Positions 26,486-35,082 of a stretch of DNA of 64,000 bases are shown here, piece by piece. Each line of letters begins with the position of its first letter. Positions within the stretch are counted from its first letter, which is position 1. A program made the translations under genes and the position numbers. The DNA lies in NCBI GenBank assembly GCA_028277405.1, contig JANQGH010000100.1, positions 1 to 64,000 of the forward strand, read 5' to 3'. Below the pieces are notes generated by a model that saw only the letters and a list, made by a program, of their open reading frames with translations, had not been told where the DNA came from and made no database searches. The DNA is from Alphaproteobacteria bacterium (GTDB lineage: Bacteria; Pseudomonadota; Alphaproteobacteria; DSM-16000; Inquilinaceae).

Positions 26486-26707
26486 TTAGTGGACGCTGAG
26501 CGGTTCTAGATCGTTCTGCCGAACGACGGCGAACGCCTTTTCCAGACTGTCGACGACGAGATGCTGTGTGCCGTCGGCGCTGTGGATCGCGTAGGCCGCC
26601 TGGCCGTTCTCGACGACCGGCTTGACGTAGGCGATCTGTTGGGCGCCCAAGGCCGCGAAATCCGTCGGCGTCATGGCACGCATGGAAACAGTGTCGTTGG
26701 GGGTCAT
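26486..26707 (-). CDS. DUF1150 family protein
   Basis: Small protein of 73 residues starting at ATG 26705-26707 with GAGG upstream; a TTG 21 bases earlier is a less likely start. The text FAALGAQQIAYVKPV and AYAIHSADGTQHLVVDSLEKAFAVVRQNDLEPLSVH is typical of DUF1150, an alphaproteobacterial family regularly found beside small heat shock genes. Function unknown. It is 32 bases downstream of hsp20 and probably cotranscribed. Confidence 0.9.
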   Translation of the reverse strand: MTPNDTVSMRAMTPTDFAALGAQQIAYVKPVVENGQAAYAIHSADGTQHLVVDSLEKAFAVVRQNDLEPLSVH

Positions 26708-26739
26708 ACCTTGGTCCTCAATACTCAAGAGCCTGATCG

Positions 26740-27207
26740 TCAGTCGGCGTCCACCGCATCGGCGCCGACATCGATGGTCTGGCCAGCATCGTGCTTGGCC
26801 TCGGGCTTGATCTCGATCTTGCGCACCTTCACCGCCGGCATCGGCCGGCGCAGGTCGACATGCAGCAAGCCATTGTCCAGCGAGGCGTTTTCGACCTCAA
26901 TGCCCTCGGCAAGAACGAAACTGCGCTGGAACTGTCGTGCGGCAATGCCGCGATGCAGATAGTTCCGGTCGCGATCGTCCTGCTGCTTGCCCCGGATGAC
27001 CAGCTGATCATCCTCGATCTGGACCTGCAGATCGTCCTGGGTGAACCCGGCCACGGCAACGGTGATCCGCAGCCTTTCGTCGGACAGTTTTTCGATGTTG
27101 TACGGCGGGTAACCGTCGGCCGACGACTTGGCGACGCGGTCCAGACTGCGCTCGATACGCTCAAACCCCAGCAACAGGGGACTGTTGAACAAAGACAAAC
27201 GAGTCAC
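26740..27207 (-). CDS. Small heat shock protein, Hsp20/IbpA family
   Basis: Protein of 155 residues from the GTG at 27205-27207 (TRLSLFNSPLLLGFERIERSLDRV), which has GAGGAGA upstream; a longer frame to 27303 adds a non-conserved Gly/Arg extension. It has the IbpA-type N-terminus, the NIEKLSDERLRITVAVAGF alpha-crystallin strands, the AARQFQRSFVLAEGIEVENASLDNGLLHVDLRRP core and a basic-acidic tail. It holds unfolded proteins for ATP-dependent chaperones, with DUF1150 downstream. Confidence 0.93.
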   Translation of the reverse strand: MTRLSLFNSPLLLGFERIERSLDRVAKSSADGYPPYNIEKLSDERLRITVAVAGFTQDDLQVQIEDDQLVIRGKQQDDRDRNYLHRGIAARQFQRSFVLAEGIEVENASLDNGLLHVDLRRPMPAVKVRKIEIKPEAKHDAGQTIDVGADAVDAD

Positions 27208-27353
27208 GCTCTCATCTCCTCTTGCATGAGCGAGATAGGGTCGTGGGCCCAGCCCAATGCCGGCGCCCTTGCCCACGGCCCTCTCGGCGCCGCGGCCCTT
27301 CATATTTGGTGCGCAATGCGTGGGCGATCAACCCAGCGCTTGAACAGGCCAGT

Positions 27354-29207
27354 CTACGCGACCTGAATGACGTCGCCTTCAGGCGCCTCGGCCATGACCC
27401 GGTCCACCAAGTCAGCGCGCCTTTCGCGGACGGCTCTCTGGTTGATGTAGCCCTTGTCGGTGATCTCGTTGGCGTCGATCGACGGCGGCTCGGCCATCAG
27501 GAAAGCACGGGCGATCGCGGTCGAACTGGCCGGGTTGCTCGCGTTGTGCCGAAGCAGGGCCTCACGGACATGGCCGCGGACGGCTTGGTCGCTCAGAACC
27601 TGCTCAATCGGCGCATCGTCCGCCAGACCGGCAAGCGCGCGGCAGCCAGGCAGGTTCGGGAAGATCAGCGCGCCAGCATGGTCGCCATTCTCGCCCACGA
27701 GAACGATGTCCTGTACCGCCGGCGCGCAGGCCGCGATCAGGGCGATGCGCAGAGCGCCGACATGCACCCAGGTGCCCGTCGACAGCTTGAAATCCTCCGC
27801 CGTGCGCCCGTCGAACACGACACCCGCGCATGCGTCGTCCTGGTCCAACAAACGGCCGGCATCGCCGATCTTGTAGTAGCCCTCGTCATCGAACGCCGCC
27901 TCGGTCAGATCCGGCCGCTGCCAATAGCCGGGCGTGACGTTCGGGCCCTTCACCCGCATTTCCAGTTTGCTGCCGGCGGGCACCATCTTCAGCGCCACGC
28001 CGGGGCCAGGCAGACCGATGACACCGGCGCGCTCAATCGGGAAATGCACGGTCGTGACCATGGGCGCCGTCTCGGTCGAACCCCAGGCTGAGATCATCGG
28101 CACGCGCACGCCGCGTTCGGCCACCGACAGATCCTCCAGCCGTTCCCACAGATTCTGCGGCAGGGCCGCGCCGGCATAGAACAGCAGGTCCAAACGCTCG
28201 AAGAAGTTGGCCCGCAACTCGGCGTCGGCCTCCAGATGGTCCAGTAGGACGGCGAAGCCGATCGGCACATTGAAATAGAGCGTTGGCGATATCTCACGCA
28301 GGTTGGCGACCGTCCGGTCGATCAACGCAGGCACCGGCTTGCCGTCATCGATGTAGAGCGTGCCGCCATGGCGCAGCACCATATTGAAGTTGTGGTTGGC
28401 GCCGAAGGTGTGGTTCCAGGGCAGCCAGTCGACGATCACCGGCGGTTTTTCACCGAGAAACCGCCAAAGCTGGGCAATCATCTGCTGGTTGGACACCAGC
28501 ATGCGCTGGGTGTTGATCACGCCTTTCGGCGCCCCGGTTGACCCGGAGGTGAACAGGATTTTCGCAATGCTGTCCGGACTGACGCCGGCAAAGGCGAAGT
28601 CGACCGCGTCCGTCTTCGCAGTCTTCAGCAGATCGTCGATCGTCACCGTGCCCGGCTGCGGAACGGACGTGACCAGCCGGTCAGGGCCGGCGCCGATTGC
28701 CTGCAAGGCGGCCGCGAACGGTCCGGCATTCTTGGCGTAGACCAGGCTGGGCTGCACCAGTTCGTGGATCGCCTTCAGCTTGGCGTGGTCCTGGCTCATC
28801 AGGGAATAAGCCGGCGACACCGGCACGGCGGGCGCGCCGATATGCTGGGCGGCGAGTTGCAACAGTGCGTTGTCGACGCCGTTGTCGGACAGGATCATCA
28901 AGGTGCGGCCCGGCCCGAAACCCCGGTCCAGCAGGGCCTGGGCCAGGCGTTCGACCTGGTCCAAGGCCTGGGCATAGGTCAGCTCGCGCCAGCCGCCCGT
29001 GCCGTCGCGTTCGGCCAAGAACACGCGCGTCGGGGCCAGCGCCGCCCAATCGACCAAGTAGTCGCCCATTTTCGCATCACACGCACCGAGTTTCTGCGGC
29101 GATCGCAGGATCATGCCGCCATCGGCCAGGCGTTCGACATCGACCGCCGCCGGCGCGAAATCCAGCGGGGCGAACGCGGGTTTGGGATCGGCGTGCGGTG
29201 CGGTCAT
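27354..29207 (-). CDS. Feruloyl-CoA synthase-like AMP-forming ligase
   Basis: Protein of 617 residues in the ANL superfamily. ATP-binding A3 motif ILFTSGSTGAPKGV, A5 region SAWGSTETAPM, and an atypical C-terminal half with VFDGRTAEDFKLSTGTWVHVGALR that is shared with feruloyl-CoA synthases instead of the usual GRxKE. These ligases activate ferulate, p-coumarate or caffeate with CoA. It is 21 bases upstream of a complete Liv-type importer, which then most likely imports hydroxycinnamates. No feruloyl-CoA hydratase/vanillin-forming aldolase is beside it; the hydratase and dehydrogenase at 35083-37430 could provide a beta-oxidative route instead. Confidence 0.82.
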   Translation of the reverse strand: MTAPHADPKPAFAPLDFAPAAVDVERLADGGMILRSPQKLGACDAKMGDYLVDWAALAPTRVFLAERDGTGGWRELTYAQALDQVERLAQALLDRGFGPGRTLMILSDNGVDNALLQLAAQHIGAPAVPVSPAYSLMSQDHAKLKAIHELVQPSLVYAKNAGPFAAALQAIGAGPDRLVTSVPQPGTVTIDDLLKTAKTDAVDFAFAGVSPDSIAKILFTSGSTGAPKGVINTQRMLVSNQQMIAQLWRFLGEKPPVIVDWLPWNHTFGANHNFNMVLRHGGTLYIDDGKPVPALIDRTVANLREISPTLYFNVPIGFAVLLDHLEADAELRANFFERLDLLFYAGAALPQNLWERLEDLSVAERGVRVPMISAWGSTETAPMVTTVHFPIERAGVIGLPGPGVALKMVPAGSKLEMRVKGPNVTPGYWQRPDLTEAAFDDEGYYKIGDAGRLLDQDDACAGVVFDGRTAEDFKLSTGTWVHVGALRIALIAACAPAVQDIVLVGENGDHAGALIFPNLPGCRALAGLADDAPIEQVLSDQAVRGHVREALLRHNASNPASSTAIARAFLMAEPPSIDANEITDKGYINQRAVRERRADLVDRVMAEAPEGDVIQVA

Positions 29208-29228
29208 GGCGACCCTCGAAGCATTGGT

Positions 29229-29933
29229 CTAAAGGCCCAGATAGGCCTGGCGCAGGCGGTCATCGTCCAAGAGCGCCCGGCCGCTGCCCGCCATGGCGAT
29301 CTGGCCATTCTCCAGGACATAGGCGCGATCGGCCAGTTTCAGCGACCCGACCACATTCTGTTCGACCAAGACCACGGTCAGCCCGTCGGTGTTGAGCTGG
29401 TGCACGATGCGAAAGACCTCCTGCACGATCGTCGGCGCCAGGCCCAGCGACGGTTCGTCCAGCATGATCAGCCGGGGTTGCCCCATCAGGCAACGGCCGA
29501 TCGCCAGCATCTGCTGTTCGCCGCCGGACAGGGTCCCGGCGTCCTGCCGCACGCGTTCGGCCAAACGCGGGAAGATGGTGAAGACACGCTCCATCGTCGA
29601 GGCGGCTAGCTTGCGCGCGCGGGGGATCACGGCGCCCATTTCCAGGTTTTCCCGCACCGTCATGCTGGGGAAGATCTGGCGGCCCTCCGCGACCTGGCCG
29701 ATGCCCAGATCGCACACCAGATGGCTCGGCCAGCCGGTGATGTCCTCACCCTCGAACGTGATCCGGCCCCGTGTCGGGCGGTAGATGCCGGCGATGGTGG
29801 AGATCAGCGAGCTTTTGCCGGCACCGTTGGCGCCGATGATGGCGACGATCTCGCCCTCTTCGACGGTCAGCGAGACGTCCGACAGGGCCTGCGCGTCGCC
29901 ATAGTGCAGATCGACGGCTTCGATCGTCAGCAC
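29229..29933 (-). CDS. Branched-chain amino acid-type ABC transporter ATP-binding protein LivF
   Basis: Protein of 234 residues from GTG. Walker A GANGAGKSS, Q-loop VAEGRQIFPSMTVRENL, signature LSGGEQQMLAIGR, Walker B LIMLDEPSLGLAP. The family serves amino acids but also many aromatic acids. Its start overlaps the livG stop by one base (TAGTG). Together with the four genes upstream it forms one importer, here linked to hydroxycinnamate activation by the ligase gene downstream. Confidence 0.93.
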   Translation of the reverse strand: MLTIEAVDLHYGDAQALSDVSLTVEEGEIVAIIGANGAGKSSLISTIAGIYRPTRGRITFEGEDITGWPSHLVCDLGIGQVAEGRQIFPSMTVRENLEMGAVIPRARKLAASTMERVFTIFPRLAERVRQDAGTLSGGEQQMLAIGRCLMGQPRLIMLDEPSLGLAPTIVQEVFRIVHQLNTDGLTVVLVEQNVVGSLKLADRAYVLENGQIAMAGSGRALLDDDRLRQAYLGL

Positions 29934-30649
29934 TAGTCCGCCTCCTGCCCCAGATAGCAGTCCAGCACGGCCTGATCGCGCACGACCTGGTCCGGCGGGC
30001 CTTCCGCGATCAGCGAGCCGTAGTTGATCACCGTGACATGGCCGGACAAGGCCATCACGGCCCGCATCACATGCTCAATCAGCAGGATGGTCAGGCCCGT
30101 CTCCTGGTTCAGACGCCGAAAGACCTCGACCATCTGGTCGGTCTCGGTCGGCCTGAGGCCTGCCATGACCTCGTCGAGCAGCAGGATGCGCGGCTTGGTG
30201 GCCAGCGCCTTGGCGACCTCCAGCCGCTTGCGGTCCGGCAGGGTCAGCTCATGGGCGGGCTTGGTTGCCTCGCGCCCGAAGGCCAGCAGGTCCAGCACGC
30301 GCCTTGCCTCGACCCTCGCCTCGGCCACGCCGCGCGCTGCACGCAGGGCGCCGATCATGACGTTTTCCTCGACCGTCAGATCGTTCAGCGGCTTGGCGAC
30401 CTGGAACGTTCGGCCGATGCCGTCCCGGCAGGCCTGGTCCGGGCGGCGGCCGGTGATGTCCTTGCCGTCCAGCAGCACCTGGCCGCGATCCGGCCGCAAG
30501 GCACCGGTGATCAGATTGAACACCGTGGTCTTGCCGGCGCCGTTGGGGCCGATCAGGGCGCCGATCGAGCCTTTGGCGACAGCGAAGCTGAGCTCGTTGA
30601 CCGCCACCAGGCCCCGAAAGCTCTTGTGCAGGCCGCGCACCTCAAGCAT
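29933..30649 (-). CDS. Branched-chain amino acid-type ABC transporter ATP-binding protein LivG
   Basis: Protein of 238 residues from the ATG at 30647-30649 (MLEVRGLHKSF), overlapping the end of livM by eight bases. Walker A GPNGAGKTT, Q-loop RTFQVAKPLNDLTVEENVMIGAL, a variant signature LTLPDRKRLEVAKAL without the usual LSGGQ (normal for LivG proteins), Walker B ILLLDEVMAGLRP and IEHVMRAVMAL with the switch histidine. Confidence 0.93.
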   Translation of the reverse strand: MLEVRGLHKSFRGLVAVNELSFAVAKGSIGALIGPNGAGKTTVFNLITGALRPDRGQVLLDGKDITGRRPDQACRDGIGRTFQVAKPLNDLTVEENVMIGALRAARGVAEARVEARRVLDLLAFGREATKPAHELTLPDRKRLEVAKALATKPRILLLDEVMAGLRPTETDQMVEVFRRLNQETGLTILLIEHVMRAVMALSGHVTVINYGSLIAEGPPDQVVRDQAVLDCYLGQEAD

Positions 30650-31667
30650 CGGGCCGCCGCTCTTCCATGCCCAGCAGGCGCCGCAGCCAGGGCCATAGTC
30701 CGGCAGGGCGGAACAGGATGATCGCCAGCATCGCCACGCCATAGGTCAACAGCTTCAGCCCGGCGATGTCGAACCACTCCTGGGTGATCGACAGGCCCTC
30801 GCCCAGCCAAGTCAACGCGAACGCCCCCAGGATCGGGCCGAACAGCGTGCCGATGCCGCCAATGATGACCCCCAGCAACAGCTCGATCGATCGGTCGATC
30901 GAGAAGATCGATTCCGGATACAGCGTGTTGTTGTAGAAGGCGTAGAAGACGCCCCCGAAGGCCGTCATCATGGCGGAGATGACCACGGCCAGCAGCTTGT
31001 AGCGCAGTACGTTGATGCCCATGGCTTGGGCCGCCTCCTGGTCCTCCCGAATGGCCAGCCAGTAATAGCCGACGCGCGTGCGCATAAGCAGGCGAACGGT
31101 CACCAGGCAGGCGACCATGCCGGTCAGTATGACGTAATAGAAGACCCAGTTCGGGCCGCGCAGGGTCCAAAACGCGTTGGCGATCGACGCGGCATCCATA
31201 TCGATGTTGCGGTTCTGAACCAGCAGGAACATGCCGCTGGAACCGCCGATCCAGCCCCAATGGTCGAACAGAATGCGCACGAATTCGGCAAAGGCGATGG
31301 TCAACAGCGCGAAATAGACGCCGCGAATGCCGAACCGAAAGCCCAGCCAGCCGATCAGCGCGCCCATTGCGCCCGCGACGATGAAGGCCGGGATCAGGCC
31401 GATCCATGGCCCCAGCCCGAAATGAAAAAACAGGGCACCGGACGCATAGGCACCAAGACCGATGTAAAGGGCGTGGCCGAGCGAAAGCTGGCCGGCAAAG
31501 CCCATCATCACGTTCCAGGCCTGGCCCAGCACCGCCAGATAGCAGCACAGGATCAGGACCGAGAGCACATAGCCACCGAAAACCAGGGGCGCGAGATACA
31601 AGAGGACGATCACACAGACCAACCCCCATGCCGCGCGGGCCGGCACGCCTTCGAACAGGGACCTCAC
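30642..31667 (-). CDS. Branched-chain amino acid-type ABC transporter permease LivM
   Basis: Protein of 341 residues with eight to ten membrane segments. GQLSLGHALYIGLGAYASG and the cytoplasmic LRTRVGYYWLAIREDQEAAQAMGINVLRYKLLAVVISAMMTAFGGVFYAFY loop (EAA-like coupling helix) are diagnostic. It forms the transmembrane pore with LivH; it overlaps the livH stop by four bases. Confidence 0.93.
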   Translation of the reverse strand: MRSLFEGVPARAAWGLVCVIVLLYLAPLVFGGYVLSVLILCCYLAVLGQAWNVMMGFAGQLSLGHALYIGLGAYASGALFFHFGLGPWIGLIPAFIVAGAMGALIGWLGFRFGIRGVYFALLTIAFAEFVRILFDHWGWIGGSSGMFLLVQNRNIDMDAASIANAFWTLRGPNWVFYYVILTGMVACLVTVRLLMRTRVGYYWLAIREDQEAAQAMGINVLRYKLLAVVISAMMTAFGGVFYAFYNNTLYPESIFSIDRSIELLLGVIIGGIGTLFGPILGAFALTWLGEGLSITQEWFDIAGLKLLTYGVAMLAIILFRPAGLWPWLRRLLGMEERRPDA

Positions 31668-32539
31668 GATGACCGTTTGCCCAACAGGCCGTTCGGCCGC
31701 AGCAGCAACACCAGGATCAGCAAGCCAAAGCTGAAGCTGGATTTCAGCGAAGGCTGGATCAGGATGCCCGCCATTGCCTCCGAAACGCCGATCAACAGGC
31801 CGCCGAGCAGGGCGCCGGTCATGCTGCCCAGGCCGCCGATGATGACGATGGTGAAGGCCAGCAGGGTGAAGTCCGCGCCCAGATGCGGGGTCACGTCGAT
31901 CACCATGATCAAAAGGCAGCCCGCCGCCCCGGCGCAGGCCGCTCCGATACCGAACGTAATCGCGTAGAGCCTGCTGACATTCAGGCCGACGACCTGGGCG
32001 CCGCGGTTGTTGTCCGCACAGGCGCGGATCGCCTTGCCGGTGAGCGTGTGGTTGAAGAACAGATACAAGAGCGCGATCAGCGCCAGTGCCGCGATCGCGG
32101 AATAGACGCGGACATTGTCGAGGAAGAACGGCCCGACCTCGAACGAGGCGAACGCGTACGGCACCTGCACGTTGCGCGCGTCCGGCCCGAAGATCATGTC
32201 GAGACCGTTGGTCAGGATCAGCGCGACGCCGATCAGGACCAGGAACTGCTGGTGTTCCGGTGCGGTGATGAAGCGATCGATCAGGCCGCGTTGCAGGGCC
32301 ACGCCGAACAGGAACATCACCAACGCGACGATCGGGATGGCCAGGATCGGGTCCAGGCCCAGCGTCACGAAGACGAGGTAGGCGCCGAACATGCCGGCGA
32401 CCAGCATCTCGCCATGGGCGAAGTTCACCACCCGCATGACGCCGAAGATGATCGACAGGCCGACCGCCAGCATGGCGTAGACCGATCCCGTCAACAACCC
32501 CTTGATGGCGGCGTCGAAATAGAACTCAATCGGCAGCAT
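31664..32539 (-). CDS. Branched-chain amino acid-type ABC transporter permease LivH
   Basis: Protein of 291 residues, polytopic. SVYAMLAVGLSIIFGVMRVVNFAHGEMLVAGMFGAYL at the N-terminus and KAIRACADNNRGAQVVGLNVSRLYAITFGIGAACAGAAGCLL in the coupling region are typical. The gene is separated from the binding-protein gene by 80 bases that contain a strong hairpin. Confidence 0.93.
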   Translation of the reverse strand: MLPIEFYFDAAIKGLLTGSVYAMLAVGLSIIFGVMRVVNFAHGEMLVAGMFGAYLVFVTLGLDPILAIPIVALVMFLFGVALQRGLIDRFITAPEHQQFLVLIGVALILTNGLDMIFGPDARNVQVPYAFASFEVGPFFLDNVRVYSAIAALALIALLYLFFNHTLTGKAIRACADNNRGAQVVGLNVSRLYAITFGIGAACAGAAGCLLIMVIDVTPHLGADFTLLAFTIVIIGGLGSMTGALLGGLLIGVSEAMAGILIQPSLKSSFSFGLLILVLLLRPNGLLGKRSS

Positions 32540-32569
32540 CGGCGGCGTCTATCCGTCCTGACCTGAACC

Positions 32570-32601
32570 GGGGCCGGCGATCCAAGAGAGACGCCAGCCC
32601 C
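32570..32601 (-). promoter_or_regulatory. Intercistronic hairpin between binding-protein gene and livH
   Basis: Arms 32570-32579 and 32592-32601 pair over ten positions; the single non-Watson-Crick position becomes a G-U pair in the RNA of the operon strand. There is no U-run, so it would protect the 3' end of the abundant binding-protein message or reduce read-through. The second Liv cluster has an equivalent at 60565. Confidence 0.5.
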
Positions 32602-32619
32602 AAGGCATGTCGAACGCGA

Positions 32620-33873
32620 TCAGCCCCGATCGGCCCAAGAAGGCACCGGGAAGACCGCCTCGGCGGTGGCGATGTCCACCGGCGCCGTCACCACCGGGCC
32701 GCCATCCTGGATCTGAACGACGACCGTGTCGATGTTCGGGTTCTGACCCTCCTCGTCGAACTGGATCGGGCCGCCATACATCGGGTGCTCGGCAATCTCG
32801 GTCGCCCGCAAGGCCGCCACCAGATCGTCGGCGTTGGTCGACCCCGCGCGCTGGGCCGCGTCGGCACAGATCATCAGCGCCTCGAACGTGAAGCCGGGGT
32901 TCAGCTCGAACGTTTGGTCCGGGAACTCGGCCACGAACTGGCTTTGCAGCTCGGTCGTGATCGGGCTCGTTGGGTTGAACCAGGGCACGGACGTGGTCGC
33001 GTATTCCGCATACGGGCCCAGCGTATCGGCGAACTGCTTTTCATACATGCCGGGGCTGCCGGGCGAGATGATGCCCATCGTGTCGAAGCGCTGGCGCACG
33101 CATTCGCGCACCAGCAGGATGGCATCGTTCAGGCGGGTGACGACCATCAGGAAGTCAGGGTCCAGCGCCCGGGCCCTGGATACCTCCACGGACAGGTCCC
33201 GCGCCTGCGGATCGTAGGAGATGGAGTCCAGGAACTCATACGGCACGCCGACCCGCGGCGCCAGGGCCTGGATGCCGCGCGACATGGCCGTGCCGAACGT
33301 GTCGTTGATGTGCATGAACACGGTCGTCCGCGGCGTCGTCCCCGTGACCTCGAACAAATTGTTGATCGAGCCCAGGCCCCGCATCACCAGGGTCGGCGCC
33401 TTGGGGAAGTTGCGGAAGACGTATTGATAGCCCTGCTCGGTAATCGCGGGGTCGGCGGCGATGTTGATCACGAACGGCATGCCGTTCTGCTCGGCCACCT
33501 GGGCGACTGCCGCCGTGGTGCCGGAATCGAAACAGCCGACCAGCATGTCGACGCCTTCGCGGATCAGGCGTTCGGCCTGGGTTCGGCCGGTGTCGGGGTT
33601 GGATTCCGTGTCCGCGCCGACGACCTCGACCGCCAGCCCCATGTCGGACAGGATGTTCGGCGCCAGTTCCGCGCCGCGCCAGCAGGCGGCCCCGATCGCG
33701 CTTAAGAAGCCGGAACGCGGCAGCAGCACGCCGACGCGCACGGGCGCCTGCGCGCGAACCAGGCGCAGCGGGTGCAGCACCGGCAGCGTCGCGGCACCGG
33801 CAATCGCCGCGCCGGTGAACTGCCGTCGGCCGATCCCGTGGGCGGGTTTCAGCGTCTTATCATCTGTCGTCAT
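32620..33873 (-). CDS. LivK-type substrate-binding protein with Tat signal
   Basis: Protein of 417 residues from the ATG at 33871-33873, which has GGGGAGGAG four to five bases upstream. The N-terminus has a twin-arginine signal (GIGRRQFTGAAIAGAATLPVL) with cleavage near RAQAPV. The mature part has the type I periplasmic fold (VRVGVLLPRSGFLSAIG, DMLVGCFDSGTTAAVAQVAEQNGMPFVINIAADPAI). Folded export by Tat is less common than Sec for this family. The probable ligands are aromatic acids, from the neighbouring ligase. Confidence 0.9.
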   Translation of the reverse strand: MTTDDKTLKPAHGIGRRQFTGAAIAGAATLPVLHPLRLVRAQAPVRVGVLLPRSGFLSAIGAACWRGAELAPNILSDMGLAVEVVGADTESNPDTGRTQAERLIREGVDMLVGCFDSGTTAAVAQVAEQNGMPFVINIAADPAITEQGYQYVFRNFPKAPTLVMRGLGSINNLFEVTGTTPRTTVFMHINDTFGTAMSRGIQALAPRVGVPYEFLDSISYDPQARDLSVEVSRARALDPDFLMVVTRLNDAILLVRECVRQRFDTMGIISPGSPGMYEKQFADTLGPYAEYATTSVPWFNPTSPITTELQSQFVAEFPDQTFELNPGFTFEALMICADAAQRAGSTNADDLVAALRATEIAEHPMYGGPIQFDEEGQNPNIDTVVVQIQDGGPVVTAPVDIATAEAVFPVPSWADRG

Positions 33874-34108
33874 CGAACTCCTCCCCTTCTTTGGCTTGTT
33901 CTTCGGCGTGTCGAAGCGATCCACCGCGATGTTGGCCCCGATATTGGCCACGGTGTTTACTGCCGCTATCTCACGCTATTGTCGCTAAGCGTGCAATGGC
34001 CGATCACGCCACGTGGTAGCCGTTTCTTCCATCATAAATAGTTTGTCCTACCAACAGTTTCCGGATGGTACAGCCGGTTGACGAAACAGCGCAATAAGGG
34101 AGACCGCC
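33874..34108. other. Divergent intergenic region, no gene seen
   Basis: About 235 bases between the binding-protein gene (minus) and the RNase H-like gene (plus). It includes the Shine-Dalgarno of the former and AAGGGAG at 34097-34102 for the latter. It must contain the promoter of the Liv/ligase operon. I see no dyad similar to the operators found at 37521 or 42274. Confidence 0.4.
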
Positions 34109-35074
34109 CTGCAGCCCATCGCTAGGCACGCTTGGCCCGGCATCGTCGCCCATGCGGATTGGAGCACCGACCCCGCCAAGCGCTGGATCTCGGTGGCGGC
34201 AAGGGCCGGCGACACCTACCGGCTTGAGGAGGCGTGCGTGTGCCCACAGACGTCGGGGTTGCTCGACGGCCTGAGACACCGCTCGACGGATCGAAGCGTC
34301 ATGCTCGGCTTCGATTTCCCGGTCGGGTTGCCAAAGGTCCTTGGGTCTGCGCTGACGGTGACCGCTTTTCGCCAGGTCTTGCGGAACCTGGTTGACGGCG
34401 TTTGGCCCGATTTTCTCCAGCCGGCGGAAACGATCGATCAGGTCGGCCCGACCCGGCCCTTCTTTCCGGCGCGCAATCTGCCCAAAGGCGTGGTGTCGCG
34501 CCAAGGGCTGGCAGGGGCGTTGGGCGCAGCCTCGTACGACGATCTCCTGCGGCGGAGCGACCGGCCGAGTGCCGAGCGGCGCGCGACGTCCAGCCTGTTC
34601 TTCCTGGTCGGCGGCCAGCAGGTCGGCAAAGCGGCCATCGCCGGCTGGCGCGAGCTGATCGCGCCGTACGCAGGCGACGCGGCAACCGCGTTTTGGCCGT
34701 TCGACGGTGCGCTGGCCGAACTGCTAGCGCCCGAACGAACGGTCTTGTGCGAGACCTATCCGGGACAGTTCACCCGCCCCCTCGGTCTGACCGTCGGCAC
34801 GGGTGGCCGCAGCAAGCGGCGGCAGGCTGACCGGCAAGCGCAGACGACGGCGTTGCTAGGAAAAGCCGCCGAAATGGATCTGGTCCTGGAACCTGCGCTG
34901 CGACAGCAGATCGAGGACGGATTCGGCCCCGGCCCGCAAGGCGAGGATGCGTTTGACAGCCTGATCGGCCTGCTGGGCATGTTTCTGATTCTGACAGGAC
35001 GCCTCGGCGAGGGCTGCCCGTGGGACGACCCGGACCTGGCCCTGGAGGGTTGGATCCTAGGGCACCAGGCTTAA
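34109..35074 (+). CDS. DUF429-like predicted RNase H-fold nuclease, probable CTG start
   Basis: From the CTG at 34109 the product has 321 residues. The first canonical start, GTG at 34193, would remove the segment GIVAHADWSTDPAKRWISVAA, which looks like the first strand of an RNase H fold with its catalytic Asp. AAGGGAG lies seven bases upstream of the CTG, the frame is closed by a TGA at 34079, and no ATG/GTG/TTG lies between. Later blocks are VMLGFDFPVGLPK, QVGPTRPFFPARNLPKG, FWPFDGALAELL and ETYPGQF, then EDAFDSLIGLLG. Function unknown. It is convergent with the dehydrogenase gene at 35083. Confidence 0.6.
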   Translation: MQPIARHAWPGIVAHADWSTDPAKRWISVAARAGDTYRLEEACVCPQTSGLLDGLRHRSTDRSVMLGFDFPVGLPKVLGSALTVTAFRQVLRNLVDGVWPDFLQPAETIDQVGPTRPFFPARNLPKGVVSRQGLAGALGAASYDDLLRRSDRPSAERRATSSLFFLVGGQQVGKAAIAGWRELIAPYAGDAATAFWPFDGALAELLAPERTVLCETYPGQFTRPLGLTVGTGGRSKRRQADRQAQTTALLGKAAEMDLVLEPALRQQIEDGFGPGPQGEDAFDSLIGLLGMFLILTGRLGEGCPWDDPDLALEGWILGHQA

Positions 35075-35082
35075 CCGACGCG

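Noticed and set aside
31026-32566. Plus-strand frames antisense to livM and livH
   Set aside because: Asp/Gln/His-rich sequences typical of the reverse reading of membrane-protein genes; no start signals.
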